64,000 bases of DNA. It comes from Syntrophales bacterium. GTDB taxonomy: Bacteria > Desulfobacterota > Syntrophia > Syntrophales > UBA2210. The position numbers and the translations under genes are program-made. The stretch lies in assembly GCA_023230565.1 (NCBI GenBank), contig JALNXD010000002.1:75353-139352 (forward strand), given 5' to 3'. A model generated the notes under the pieces. It made no database searches and was not told where the DNA came from. It was given only the letters and a program-made list of their open reading frames with translations. Shown here in pieces: positions 25,882 through 33,692 of the stretch; position 1 is the stretch's first letter; the number at the start of each line of letters is the position of its first letter.

Positions 25882-27087
25882 TTATAATATCTGAAGAACG
25901 CTATCAATTCGCATGAGCGCGGACAACAATGCGGATGCTTCTTCGGGGCTGATCACAGTCAGGCTTTTATCCGCAAGTATGCCCCTCACACCGTCGAATG
26001 CATTTCTTACGTTCAGATCGTTATTCATTGCCTCTGTAAAAACCGTGAGTATCTCTTCGGAGGGATTACTATCGCCGCCTGCACTTTTTTCGGAAAGTTC
26101 ATCAAGAATATTTTTGAACTCACGAAGCATGTCCGCTTGGGTTTGCATACTTTTATTCGAATAATTCAAGTCCTTTCGATAATGGCCGTAAATAAGAAAA
26201 AATCTGACTTCCTCCGCAGAGTACCCTTCATTAAGAAGAGTTTCGGTATAATAGATGTTCCCGAGACTCTTCGACATCTTTTTGCCTTCCACAGACAAAT
26301 GGTGGCAATGCATCCAGTAGCGGGCCATGCGATATGGTGCCACCGACTCCAGAATCGCCATGTTATAATCATGATGACGGATCAGATTATCGATGCCTCC
26401 GCAATAAATGGACAATGGTTCTTTGACATTTTTTTTAACGACACTGGCATCCTGAATATTCCATGACGGTCTTCCCCGACCGATTGGAGTTTCCCAGCAT
26501 ACTTCTCCGGCATCAAAACAGCCGTGCCACAGAATAAAATCACCCCTGTTCCAGCGCATTCCAGGGTAAGTGTCCTTATGAAACCGGCGTCTCTTTTTCG
26601 GCCACCGGCTCATATCGAGGCCGTACAAGGTACCGAAGCGCGGATACTGCAGGGGATCGAAATAGATATTATTATGAAATCGATACGCGACGCCTCTTTT
26701 GAGAAGTTCTGCTATGATTTTGACGGATTCATCCACCGCATCGGAGGCGCGTGCAAGATATTCAGGCATTTTCATTCGAAGTAAATGCATTTCCTTGACA
26801 AATGCATCTATATTATTTTGGGTAATCGTTTTTACATCAGTTCCTTTTTTTGCCGCTTCAATTATTGCCTTGTCTTCCACATCAGTAAAAATGATTCCCC
26901 GCCGGACCCGGTATCCCAGGAACTCGAGATACCGCAGGAGAACATCCTCGAAGAGAAAGGTACGGTGATTTCCTATATGAGAACGCTGATATACCGAAGG
27001 CCCGCAAGTAAAAATATTTACTACTTCCGGATTGACCGGTTCGAACTTTTCCATTTTCCTGCCGAACGTATTAAAGATCTGCAACAT
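25882..27087 (-). CDS. CysRS-like class I aminoacyl-tRNA synthetase, short, altered zinc site
   Basis: The 401-residue product aligns by eye with cysteinyl-tRNA synthetase. It has CGPSVYQRSHIGNHRTF (Cys28 and the HIGH-type motif at 37-40), the GRGRPSWNIQ segment, HHDYN, and KMSKSLGN. Normal CysRS has zinc ligands Cys28, the Cys of HIEC, and the His and Glu of HHENE. Here HIEC is NIQD and HHENE is HHDYN, so two ligands are lost. The zinc normally binds the cysteine thiolate and gives specificity. It is also about 60 residues shorter than E. coli CysRS, with a reduced C-terminal tRNA-binding part. It may charge another substrate, be a low-fidelity or degenerate CysRS, or use other cysteines (EVCWETP, IYCGGID). 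Confidence 0.8.
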   Translation of the reverse strand: MLQIFNTFGRKMEKFEPVNPEVVNIFTCGPSVYQRSHIGNHRTFLFEDVLLRYLEFLGYRVRRGIIFTDVEDKAIIEAAKKGTDVKTITQNNIDAFVKEMHLLRMKMPEYLARASDAVDESVKIIAELLKRGVAYRFHNNIYFDPLQYPRFGTLYGLDMSRWPKKRRRFHKDTYPGMRWNRGDFILWHGCFDAGEVCWETPIGRGRPSWNIQDASVVKKNVKEPLSIYCGGIDNLIRHHDYNMAILESVAPYRMARYWMHCHHLSVEGKKMSKSLGNIYYTETLLNEGYSAEEVRFFLIYGHYRKDLNYSNKSMQTQADMLREFKNILDELSEKSAGGDSNPSEEILTVFTEAMNNDLNVRNAFDGVRGILADKSLTVISPEEASALLSALMRIDSVLQIL

Positions 27088-27190
27088 AATAAACCTCTCT
27101 TCAATAAATAAATATCTTCTTTCCGGGTTGTTTTTTCACCATCTTTATACAGATCCGATTACAGCAAATCCATACTAAGCATAGGAGATT

Positions 27191-28621
27191 TTATTCAACG
27201 GCACTGTTTTTCCAGTTACCCTTTTTGAAACGAAGGGCCATCAGAATGCCTTGAATAATCATCGATATCACCATGGCTATCCAGGCACCCGTAGCGCCCA
27301 AGTTTACCCAGAATACAAGGCACGCGGCCAAAGGAAGCCTGACAAGCCACATGGCGATTATAATTATCCACATATTACCCCTGGTATCTCCCGCACCCTG
27401 AAGCCCCCCGGCAAGCACCAGGCTCATGGCCATAAAAGGTTCCGAAAACATATTTATCCGCAGATAGAAAACTGTTTCCTTCATGACCGCTGGATCTTCC
27501 GTGAGAAGCTCTGCCCAGTATTCCGCCCATATAAAGACGGCTGTGGCCATTACAGTAACAAAAATCATTGCAGCCCTGGAGATTCGCCACCCTATTGTCT
27601 CCGCTCGATCCGGTTTTCCGGCTCCCAAATTTTGTCCCACCAGAACTGAAGCGGCCATATTGAAGGCAAATGCAGGAAGAAAAATTATCGCCTCTATTCG
27701 AAGACCGTTTGTCAAGGCAGCAAGGACCGCAATATTGGATTCCCCCAGTCGTCCAAGCATATTGTAAAGCACAAGACTTCCCGCATTCCAGGCAATCTGA
27801 AGCATTGCGGCAGGCCAGCCGAGAGCAGCAATAATTTTAATCATTGCCCATTTCGGAATCCAGCCCTTTGAATAGATCGCTCGCCACTTCTTTGCCGCAA
27901 GAAAAAGCAAATTACTGCACATTGCCGATACTGCACCCAATGCGGTCGCTACGGCAATTCCAGAGAACCCTAACTCAGGCAGAGAAAATAAGCCGAAGAC
28001 AAAACCGAAATCGCCAATAATGTTGACAGCGCAGAAAACCATCATAGTAATCAAAGGCGTTGTGACTGAACCGGATGCTCGAAAAAATGCGCTCGATATG
28101 ATGACAAAATAATTGGGAATCAGGGCAACAGCGAAAAAGCGGAGGAATATCTCCGCCACAGGCCTTATTTCCTCGGGGAATCCAGCCCATTTCGCTATTT
28201 CACGATAAAATAACACCATGATTATCGTAAGAAGTGCTGATATGAAAACCCCTGCCAAAAGTGACTGTTTGGCAAAATGTAAAGCCCTCGGTATATTCCC
28301 CGCTCCCACCGCCCGTGATACGAGGCTGACTGTGCCGATACTGATCGCATTGCCAAGTATAATCAAAAAAAAATAGAGCTGACTGATGAATCCGACTGCC
28401 GCCTGTACTTCGGCACTTATAAGTCCTGCCACATAGACATCCGTGAGGCCGACCATAAATTGAAATACCATAATCAGGAGCATAGGCCATGATATCCGTT
28501 GGATACTTACCCAGAGCGAACCTGTCGTTAAGGAATCATCACCTTTATTCGATAGCGGCACCATTGTTTTATTAAAAATCAATTTAAAAATACGATCCGT
28601 CGAAGTGTTTTTGCGTTCCAT
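27191..28621 (-). CDS. MATE family efflux transporter
   Basis: The product is about 476 residues with twelve hydrophobic segments in two homologous halves. Family features include ISWPMLLIMVFQFMVGLTDVYVAG near the N-terminus, GAGNIPRALHFAKQ, the second-half VLVGQNLGAGKPDRAE and LAGGLQGAGDTRG. MATE proteins export cationic drugs or metabolites in exchange for sodium or protons. The start is uncertain: ATG at 28621 or 28564 are both possible and neither has a good ribosome site; a TTG at 28663 is also in frame. It is divergent from the DapA-like gene, and nothing suggests its substrate. Confidence 0.88.
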   Translation of the reverse strand: MERKNTSTDRIFKLIFNKTMVPLSNKGDDSLTTGSLWVSIQRISWPMLLIMVFQFMVGLTDVYVAGLISAEVQAAVGFISQLYFFLIILGNAISIGTVSLVSRAVGAGNIPRALHFAKQSLLAGVFISALLTIIMVLFYREIAKWAGFPEEIRPVAEIFLRFFAVALIPNYFVIISSAFFRASGSVTTPLITMMVFCAVNIIGDFGFVFGLFSLPELGFSGIAVATALGAVSAMCSNLLFLAAKKWRAIYSKGWIPKWAMIKIIAALGWPAAMLQIAWNAGSLVLYNMLGRLGESNIAVLAALTNGLRIEAIIFLPAFAFNMAASVLVGQNLGAGKPDRAETIGWRISRAAMIFVTVMATAVFIWAEYWAELLTEDPAVMKETVFYLRINMFSEPFMAMSLVLAGGLQGAGDTRGNMWIIIIAMWLVRLPLAACLVFWVNLGATGAWIAMVISMIIQGILMALRFKKGNWKNSAVE

Positions 28622-28802
28622 TGAAATGGAAGGCCCCTCTAAATTTAAATGCAGCGGCCTCAATTTCCCCGCACTTCTTTTTTCTTCAACTTGACTTCTT
28701 GAAGTAAAATATGCACTATTATTGTAAATATATTTGCCGGATTATGCAATTATCAGGCTGATGAAACCCGGCACGGGACGATCAAAAGTCGAAGGGTGAT
28801 CA

Positions 28803-29846
28803 ATGAAAGAAAAGGCATCGTTGCGCAAGGAGCTTCTGCAATCTTTATTTCCCACAGGTATTCCACGTCTCTGGTGTCCCCTTGTCACCCACTACACCGA
28901 GGGAGGAGTCATAGATTTCAGCCGGATGGCCGCACAATTCCACTATGTTTTCCCTGATGCGGAAGGATTCCTAATGCCGAGCTCTACTGGCGACGGTTGG
29001 AAACTGGATAATGAAAAAACAATTCAAATCGTCGATTTCGCCGTATCCATGTCCCAGGAAACAGGCTGTCACCTTCTGTTGGCGGTCCTGAAGCCGGATG
29101 CCGAAAGCACAAAAAATTCAATTGACGCCATGCTTCGGTTTTTCCGGGAGAAAACAGGAATAGACGATACCGCTGAGTGCCTCAATGCCATCAATGTCCG
29201 GGGATTTGCAGTGTGCCCGCCTTCAGAATGCAACGACCAGGAGATCATTTACAAGGAACTTTCCACTGTTGCAGATCTGGGGATCCCGATTGCCCTTTAT
29301 CAGATACCGTTCATTACAAGAAGCGAAATTGCTCCTTCTACATTTCACGCACTTGTGGAAAAATATCAAAATATTTTTCTTCTCAAGGATTCCAGCGGAA
29401 ACGACCTGATTGCCCGCTCTTTTGGTCACCGGAAAAATGTTTTTCTCGTAAGAGGCGCAGAGGGGGATTATGTTAAATGGCTTAAAGACAATGGCGGACC
29501 TTATGACGGTTTTCTTTTAAGCACGGCAAATAGTTTTGCAGGCGAATTGAATGTAATAATCGACTATATCGAACGCGGAGCTTTTCCTGCAGCCGATACT
29601 CTTTCTCATGCCATTTCCTGTGTAAACAAAGAAATAAACACACTAACGAACTCACTGCACAGCGGCAACCTGTTTGCAGCCACCGTAAAAACCGTGGACC
29701 ATTTCTATGCTTTCGGTCCGCGAGCAGCTGGCCGGGAAGGCCCTCTGCTTCATGGCGGCACTCGTCTGCCTGCTGAAATAATCACTGCCGCCGGCCAAAT
29801 TCTGAAACGATACGATCTTATGCCGGCCAGAGGATATCTTGGCTAA
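28803..29846 (+). CDS. DapA/NAL-family class I aldolase-like protein
   Basis: The 347-residue product is a TIM-barrel of the dihydrodipicolinate synthase/N-acetylneuraminate lyase family: RLWCPLVTHYTEGGVIDFSR, the LYQIP tyrosine motif and the Schiff-base lysine in FLLKDSSGND. DapA proper is about 290 residues; this one has additions around 95-130 and at the C-terminus, so it is unlikely to be the lysine-pathway enzyme. Family members cleave or condense pyruvate with aldehydes, or act as dehydratases. No pathway partners are adjacent; its stop overlaps the converging MFS gene by 4 bp. The glycine-rich GXXGE signature is changed (PSSTGDGW), which argues for a different substrate. Confidence 0.85.
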   Translation: MKEKASLRKELLQSLFPTGIPRLWCPLVTHYTEGGVIDFSRMAAQFHYVFPDAEGFLMPSSTGDGWKLDNEKTIQIVDFAVSMSQETGCHLLLAVLKPDAESTKNSIDAMLRFFREKTGIDDTAECLNAINVRGFAVCPPSECNDQEIIYKELSTVADLGIPIALYQIPFITRSEIAPSTFHALVEKYQNIFLLKDSSGNDLIARSFGHRKNVFLVRGAEGDYVKWLKDNGGPYDGFLLSTANSFAGELNVIIDYIERGAFPAADTLSHAISCVNKEINTLTNSLHSGNLFAATVKTVDHFYAFGPRAAGREGPLLHGGTRLPAEIITAAGQILKRYDLMPARGYLG

Positions 29847-31081
29847 ATCCCGCGCAATACACTGCTCGACAACCATGAGAAAAGAACAATCACAACGAGT
29901 GTAATCCCGCCATATCCTACTGTCGCCTGAGGACCTAAAACGTCGGCAAAAAGGCTCATGACAAGGTTTCCGAAAGGGGCAGCCGAAAAAGTGAGCATAT
30001 AGACACTCATTACCCGCCCATGATAGCGAGGTTCCGATCTATCCATGATGAGTGTTGCGTTGAGAGCAAAATAGCCAGACGATACGGCACCGGCGGCAAA
30101 AAGAATCGGCAGGCTGAGATAAAAAGATTCATTGAATGCAAAGATCGAAAGAGTTATGCCAAAGAGGACACCAAGCGAGAGTTGCACTATGCCGGCTCGC
30201 TTCAGCGTGTGAATGGAGGCAATGACGAGAGATCCGAGTAAAGCGCCGACCCCGTTTGCCATCATGAGCATGCCGAGACCGACCGGCCCCACATTAAATA
30301 CTCTTTTTGCAAAAACCGGCATCAAAGCCTGGAAAGGCATGCCAAATATAATCGGTGCGACGCTCAAGACAAGAAGAACTGTAAGGGTTCGATTCCTCCA
30401 AATGTAAGAAACCCCTTCAACCATTGAACTCCAGCCCCTGGAATCATGAGTCTGAATGGCGGAACCGCGGTCTTCGATCCGGAAAAGCGTTACTATTACA
30501 AAAGCGTACATGAGGGTCATAATGAGATAAACCCCGCCTGTATTCATCCACGATCGTCCTATCAGCCATCCTGCAAGAGGAGGACCGGCAATCCGGCAGG
30601 CATTAAGCCCTGCTCCGTTTAATGCAACGGCATTCATTAACCGTTCCCTGGAGATAAGTTCAGCCACAAAAGATTGACGCGCCGGCATGTGAAAAGTAAA
30701 GGCACTCCCGAGAAAAAGGGATAGCACTACCATATGCCACAGTCTTATCGCGTCCGTAATCACCAGCATCGCCATTGCAAACGCAGAAGCAACAGTTACC
30801 AATTGAGAAAAAAGGAGAATTCTTCTCTTGGAATACCGGTCGGCAACGACACCCCCCACAAGAGAAAGGAAGAGCATCGGGATACCGAATCCCATCGATA
30901 TAAAACCGATCGATGATGCTGCACCCGTCAATTCAAAAGCAAGATAACCGTTCGTGAAAAAATTCATTTGCATAGCCAGAACGCCCGGCAGCATTCCAAT
31001 CCAAAGGACCCGGAAATCCCGTTCCTGAAGGGCAGGAAACATTTTAAACGCCGACTTGGGGGATTTTTCTTTCTGGATCAT
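29843..31081 (-). CDS. MFS transporter (enterobactin/macrolide exporter-like)
   Basis: The 412-residue product has about twelve membrane segments and the MFS signature between helices 2 and 3, GGVVADRYSKRRILLFSQ. The overall layout (VLWIGMLPGVLAMQMNFFTNGYL, later MPARQSFVAELI, MANGVGALLGSLVIAS) matches the MFS_3/EntS-like exporters of siderophores and drugs. It is an inner-membrane protein. The chosen ATG at 31081 has no strong ribosome site; an in-frame TTG at 31099 would add six residues. It lies 57 bp beyond the YchF-like gene and on the same strand, and may share its transcript. Substrate unknown. Confidence 0.85.
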   Translation of the reverse strand: MIQKEKSPKSAFKMFPALQERDFRVLWIGMLPGVLAMQMNFFTNGYLAFELTGAASSIGFISMGFGIPMLFLSLVGGVVADRYSKRRILLFSQLVTVASAFAMAMLVITDAIRLWHMVVLSLFLGSAFTFHMPARQSFVAELISRERLMNAVALNGAGLNACRIAGPPLAGWLIGRSWMNTGGVYLIMTLMYAFVIVTLFRIEDRGSAIQTHDSRGWSSMVEGVSYIWRNRTLTVLLVLSVAPIIFGMPFQALMPVFAKRVFNVGPVGLGMLMMANGVGALLGSLVIASIHTLKRAGIVQLSLGVLFGITLSIFAFNESFYLSLPILFAAGAVSSGYFALNATLIMDRSEPRYHGRVMSVYMLTFSAAPFGNLVMSLFADVLGPQATVGYGGITLVVIVLFSWLSSSVLRGI

Positions 31082-31138
31082 GATGGAACCCAAATTCAAC
31101 TTTCAATTGCAAGGTTTCCAGAGGTTTCCTCTTTTTTA

Positions 31139-32209
31139 TCAAACACTGAATCGTATGCTCAGAATATCTCCATCATTGACCGTATATTCTTTCCCCTCCA
31201 GCCGGAAACGCCCCTGATCTTTGACGGCCTTTTCGGAACCGCATTCAATGAAATCCTTGTAAGAAAAACATTCGGCGCGTATAAACCCTCGTGCAAGGTC
31301 GGAGTGAATTGAACCGGCCGCATCCACCGCGGTCGCCCCCTGTTGTATAGTCCAGGCCCGCACTTCATCGGCCCCTACGGTAAGAAAACTTATGTACCCG
31401 AGAGTTTCATATGAACACTGTGTGAGCCGGTCTCGGGCTGAATCGGAAATTTTCATGTCCTTCATAAAAAGCATTGCCTCTTCGGCATCGGACAGTTTCG
31501 ACAATTCCATTTCAAAGGTACCCGCAAACTCGATTACTCTCCATTTTTCACTTATTTCGCCAAGCAAACCGCTGTTTTTACCGAAGGCGCTCTCGCTGGA
31601 ATTAAGGATAACAAGAGAAGGTTTTTTCGAGAGATACTGGAATCCTGATATAATTTTTTTCTCACTGCCGTCAAAAGCCAGTTCCCGAATGGGACGAGTA
31701 TCATTTAACTGAATCTCAATCTTTTTGAGAACCCTCTCCTCGGCCTCCAATTCGGCGGTTTTTTTCCCCCTCTTGCAACTCCATCTTATTTTTTCAAGAC
31801 GACTTTCTACCGCAATCAGATCGGCAAGGATAAATTCCGTTTCAATAGTCTCCAAGTCTTTAAGTGGGGTTGGATCACCCGTTAAATCATCACGGAAATT
31901 TCTTACTACGAGTGCAAATGCATCGAGAGATTTAAATGCGGTTAACTGATCGCCGGAAAATCCCCCTTTTTTTGCAGATCCTTCAGAAAAACCTGCGAAA
32001 TCTACTATTTCGATTGTGGGATATGTAATTTTTTTCGGCGAGTAAAATTCAGCAAGACGGTCCACCCGTTCATCTGCCACAGTAATAACAGCTATATTCG
32101 GTGCCGCCTTCGCTTTCGCATATGCAGTCACCTCAGCATCAGATTGTGTCAAAGCATTAAATATGGTTGTCTTGCCGGAATTAGGCAAACCGAACAAGCC
32201 GATTTTCAT
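31139..32209 (-). CDS. YchF/OLA1-like GTPase
   Basis: The 356-residue product has Walker A GLPNSGKTT at its start, G3 EIVDFAGFSEG, the YchF-specific DQLTAFKSLDAFALVVRNF region, and a C-terminal TGS domain ending FIECGSEKAVKDQGRFRLEGK..VNDGDILSIRF. Two features differ from E. coli YchF: the P-loop has KT instead of KS, and the NxxE motif that makes YchF prefer ATP is visible as LNSSESAF. YchF hydrolyses ATP, binds ribosomes and acts in stress response. The start at 32209 removes a 24-residue extension with a stop-prone upstream sequence and places the GTPase P-loop at its normal position. Confidence 0.85.
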   Translation of the reverse strand: MKIGLFGLPNSGKTTIFNALTQSDAEVTAYAKAKAAPNIAVITVADERVDRLAEFYSPKKITYPTIEIVDFAGFSEGSAKKGGFSGDQLTAFKSLDAFALVVRNFRDDLTGDPTPLKDLETIETEFILADLIAVESRLEKIRWSCKRGKKTAELEAEERVLKKIEIQLNDTRPIRELAFDGSEKKIISGFQYLSKKPSLVILNSSESAFGKNSGLLGEISEKWRVIEFAGTFEMELSKLSDAEEAMLFMKDMKISDSARDRLTQCSYETLGYISFLTVGADEVRAWTIQQGATAVDAAGSIHSDLARGFIRAECFSYKDFIECGSEKAVKDQGRFRLEGKEYTVNDGDILSIRFSV

Positions 32210-32386
32210 TGTGTCGATATTCCTCCGTTTTATACAATTTTTCTGATTTTTAATTAAAAATAGGGAACCTAGGCCTCGCACCTGTATTTGTCAAGTATTA
32301 TTTACTCGTTCATCCGGCGATATGTACGCATCAATGTCCTATTACAGTTTGAGAGCCTCGGGAAGTGATGCATGATCGAAATAAAG

Positions 32387-32511
32387 ATCTGAGCCGGTCA
32401 AAATTCTATGCCTCCAAGTGGCAGAGAGCTACAAATGATCATTGCGATAGCGTTCACTGAGTTTCCGTCATATTGCCAGCTCTGCCGGCATAAAGAGCTT
32501 TTTATGAAGCC
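32387..32511 (+). repeat. dispersed intergenic repeat, copy B
   Basis: Starts with TCTGAGCCGGTCAAAATTCTATG, continues with AGAGAGCTA and ATT.CGATAGC, and ends with GAGCTTTTTATGAAGCC, matching the reverse complement of copy C in order. The whole span 32,210-32,588 has no gene apart from this element and the promoter of the small selenoprotein gene. Confidence 0.7.
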
Positions 32512-32516
32512 CAAGA

Positions 32517-32544
32517 TTGTAATTTGAAAAAAGGTAGCTATAAT
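32517..32544 (+). promoter_or_regulatory. sigma-70 promoter of small selenoprotein gene
   Basis: TTGTAA (32517-32522) and a perfect TATAAT (32539-32544) are separated by 16 bp. The transcript would start near 32,551, 38 nt before the ATG. Confidence 0.65.
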
Positions 32545-32551
32545 AAGTAAA

Positions 32552-32579
32552 AAAAGGGTTATGAATATGCAACCCTTTT
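32552..32579 (+). promoter_or_regulatory. leader hairpin adjoining the ribosome site
   Basis: AAAAGGGTT (32552-32560), loop ATGAATATGC, AACCCTTTT (32571-32579) form a perfect 9-bp stem. The ribosome site GGAGG (32580-32584) follows at once. The stem would begin at the transcript 5' end and may affect stability or ribosome access. Confidence 0.55.
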
Positions 32580-32588
32580 GGAGGCAGT

Positions 32589-32732
32589 ATGCAGGAAATA
32601 CTTATTCTCATCCTCATTGCAGGTGGATGGTATGTACTTCAAAAATGGATTCTTCCCAAATTGGGAGTGGATACTTGACTGAGCCGGTCCTGTCAGGTGA
32701 CAGACAAGAAAAAGGGAAAAGAAGCAGAATAA
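32589..32732 (+). CDS. small one-helix membrane protein with probable selenocysteine
   Basis: ATG follows GGAGG. The first 29 codons read MQEILILILIAGGWYVLQKW then ILPKLGVDT and hit TGA at 32676-32678. If TGA is read as selenocysteine the frame goes on U-LSRSCQVTDKKKGKEAE to a TAA at 32730-32732 (47 residues): one N-terminal membrane helix, a U-x4-C pair just after it, and a lysine/glutamate-rich tail. Exactly 11 nt after TGA comes a hairpin with an AGGT loop, as in the E. coli fdhF SECIS (11-nt spacing, AGGU in the loop). The topology and U/C pair suggest a membrane-anchored redox or metal-binding protein; the function is unknown. Without Sec decoding it would be a 29-residue peptide. Confidence 0.7.
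32690..32703 (+). promoter_or_regulatory. SECIS-like hairpin
   Basis: CTGTC-AGGT-GACAG is a 5-bp stem with a 4-nt loop beginning 11 nt after the TGA at 32676-32678. Bacterial SECIS elements need a conserved G near the start of an apical loop 16-37 nt from the UGA; the loop here starts 16 nt after it and is AGGU as in fdhF. Confidence 0.65.
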
Positions 32733-32750
32733 GAATGCCGATGCAACCTG

Positions 32751-33440
32751 TTATGTTAATTTTTTTTCTCCATCCGCAATAGCCTGGAGGCTGGTTCGAT
32801 CTCTGATTACAATTTTTGCACCCTTGACCTCGATAAGATCCGTATCTTCCATCTTTCCCAGAATTCGAGAAAGAGTCTCCGGGGCAGTACCGAGAATATT
32901 GGCCAGATTTCCTTTCGTAATGTCAAGAATAAGAAAATTCTTTCCAGATTGTTTCGTCTCGAGAAAAAGCAGGTATGATGCAAGCCTGCCGGACGCCTCC
33001 CTGAGCGTAAATCCTTCGATCAGATGCACGAACCGGCGCAGGCGGACTGAAAGAACTCCGAGCATCGCCATCGCAAAAGAGGGATCCTTCTTTATCAGAT
33101 GCATTAATGAATCACGCCCCACAAAAAGAATCCTGCTTTTTACATGGGCTTCGGCATAGGCAGGAAAAGCCGCTCCCGAAAAGAGCGCCCCTTCACCAAC
33201 GGTTTCCCCCGGACCGGCAAGATGCAGAATATGCTCCCTGCCTTCAGGTGAAAGCTTGTAAACCTTGACCCGGCCTTCAAGTACGACATACAATCCTGAT
33301 GCAATTTCCCCTTCTGAAAACAGGCTCGTTCCCTTACTATACGAACGGATCAGGGCTATGTTTGACAACCGCTTTTGCTGCTCCAAAGAAAGTCCGGAAA
33401 AAATAGGTATTGACACAAGCTGCTGGAGAATTTCATTCAT
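32751..33440 (-). CDS. Crp/Fnr-family transcription regulator
   Basis: The 229-residue product has a cyclic-nucleotide-binding domain (about residues 8-125: PIFSGLSLEQQKRLSNIALIRSYSKGTSLFSEGEIASGLYVVLEGRVKVYK, listed here as successive strands) and a C-terminal winged HTH with ANILGTAPETLSRILGKMEDTDLI. It lacks the N-terminal cysteine set of Fnr, so it is not an iron-sulfur oxygen sensor; the effector is unknown. The start is set at 33440 (MNEILQQLV), which has an AGAGG site; an in-frame upstream ATG at 33521 would add 27 unusual residues. It converges with the small selenoprotein gene with 18 bp between stops. Confidence 0.88.
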   Translation of the reverse strand: MNEILQQLVSIPIFSGLSLEQQKRLSNIALIRSYSKGTSLFSEGEIASGLYVVLEGRVKVYKLSPEGREHILHLAGPGETVGEGALFSGAAFPAYAEAHVKSRILFVGRDSLMHLIKKDPSFAMAMLGVLSVRLRRFVHLIEGFTLREASGRLASYLLFLETKQSGKNFLILDITKGNLANILGTAPETLSRILGKMEDTDLIEVKGAKIVIRDRTSLQAIADGEKKLT

Positions 33441-33692
33441 CAGGCGCCTCTTTTTACCCTCGAAATCGTCGATGCACCTCCAAAGACAAATATCGCATAC
33501 AGCGATGTTCCCATGTACCATATTTTAAGAACTCAGTCAGGTATCTTTCGTTGTAAATGAATGGAATCTTCCCCATTGACGATTCACGTAACTTCCGGAA
33601 TCATGGCATAATAAAAAACCTCCGCTGTCCTCGGCCGCAGGCACCTTTTCCTGAACCAGGAGATTCCGGAACAATTTAAATCAGAATTTATT

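Noticed and set aside
28686..28720. TTGACT and TATTAT before the DapA-like gene as a sigma-70 promoter.
   Set aside because: The spacer is 20 bp, too long for a confident call.
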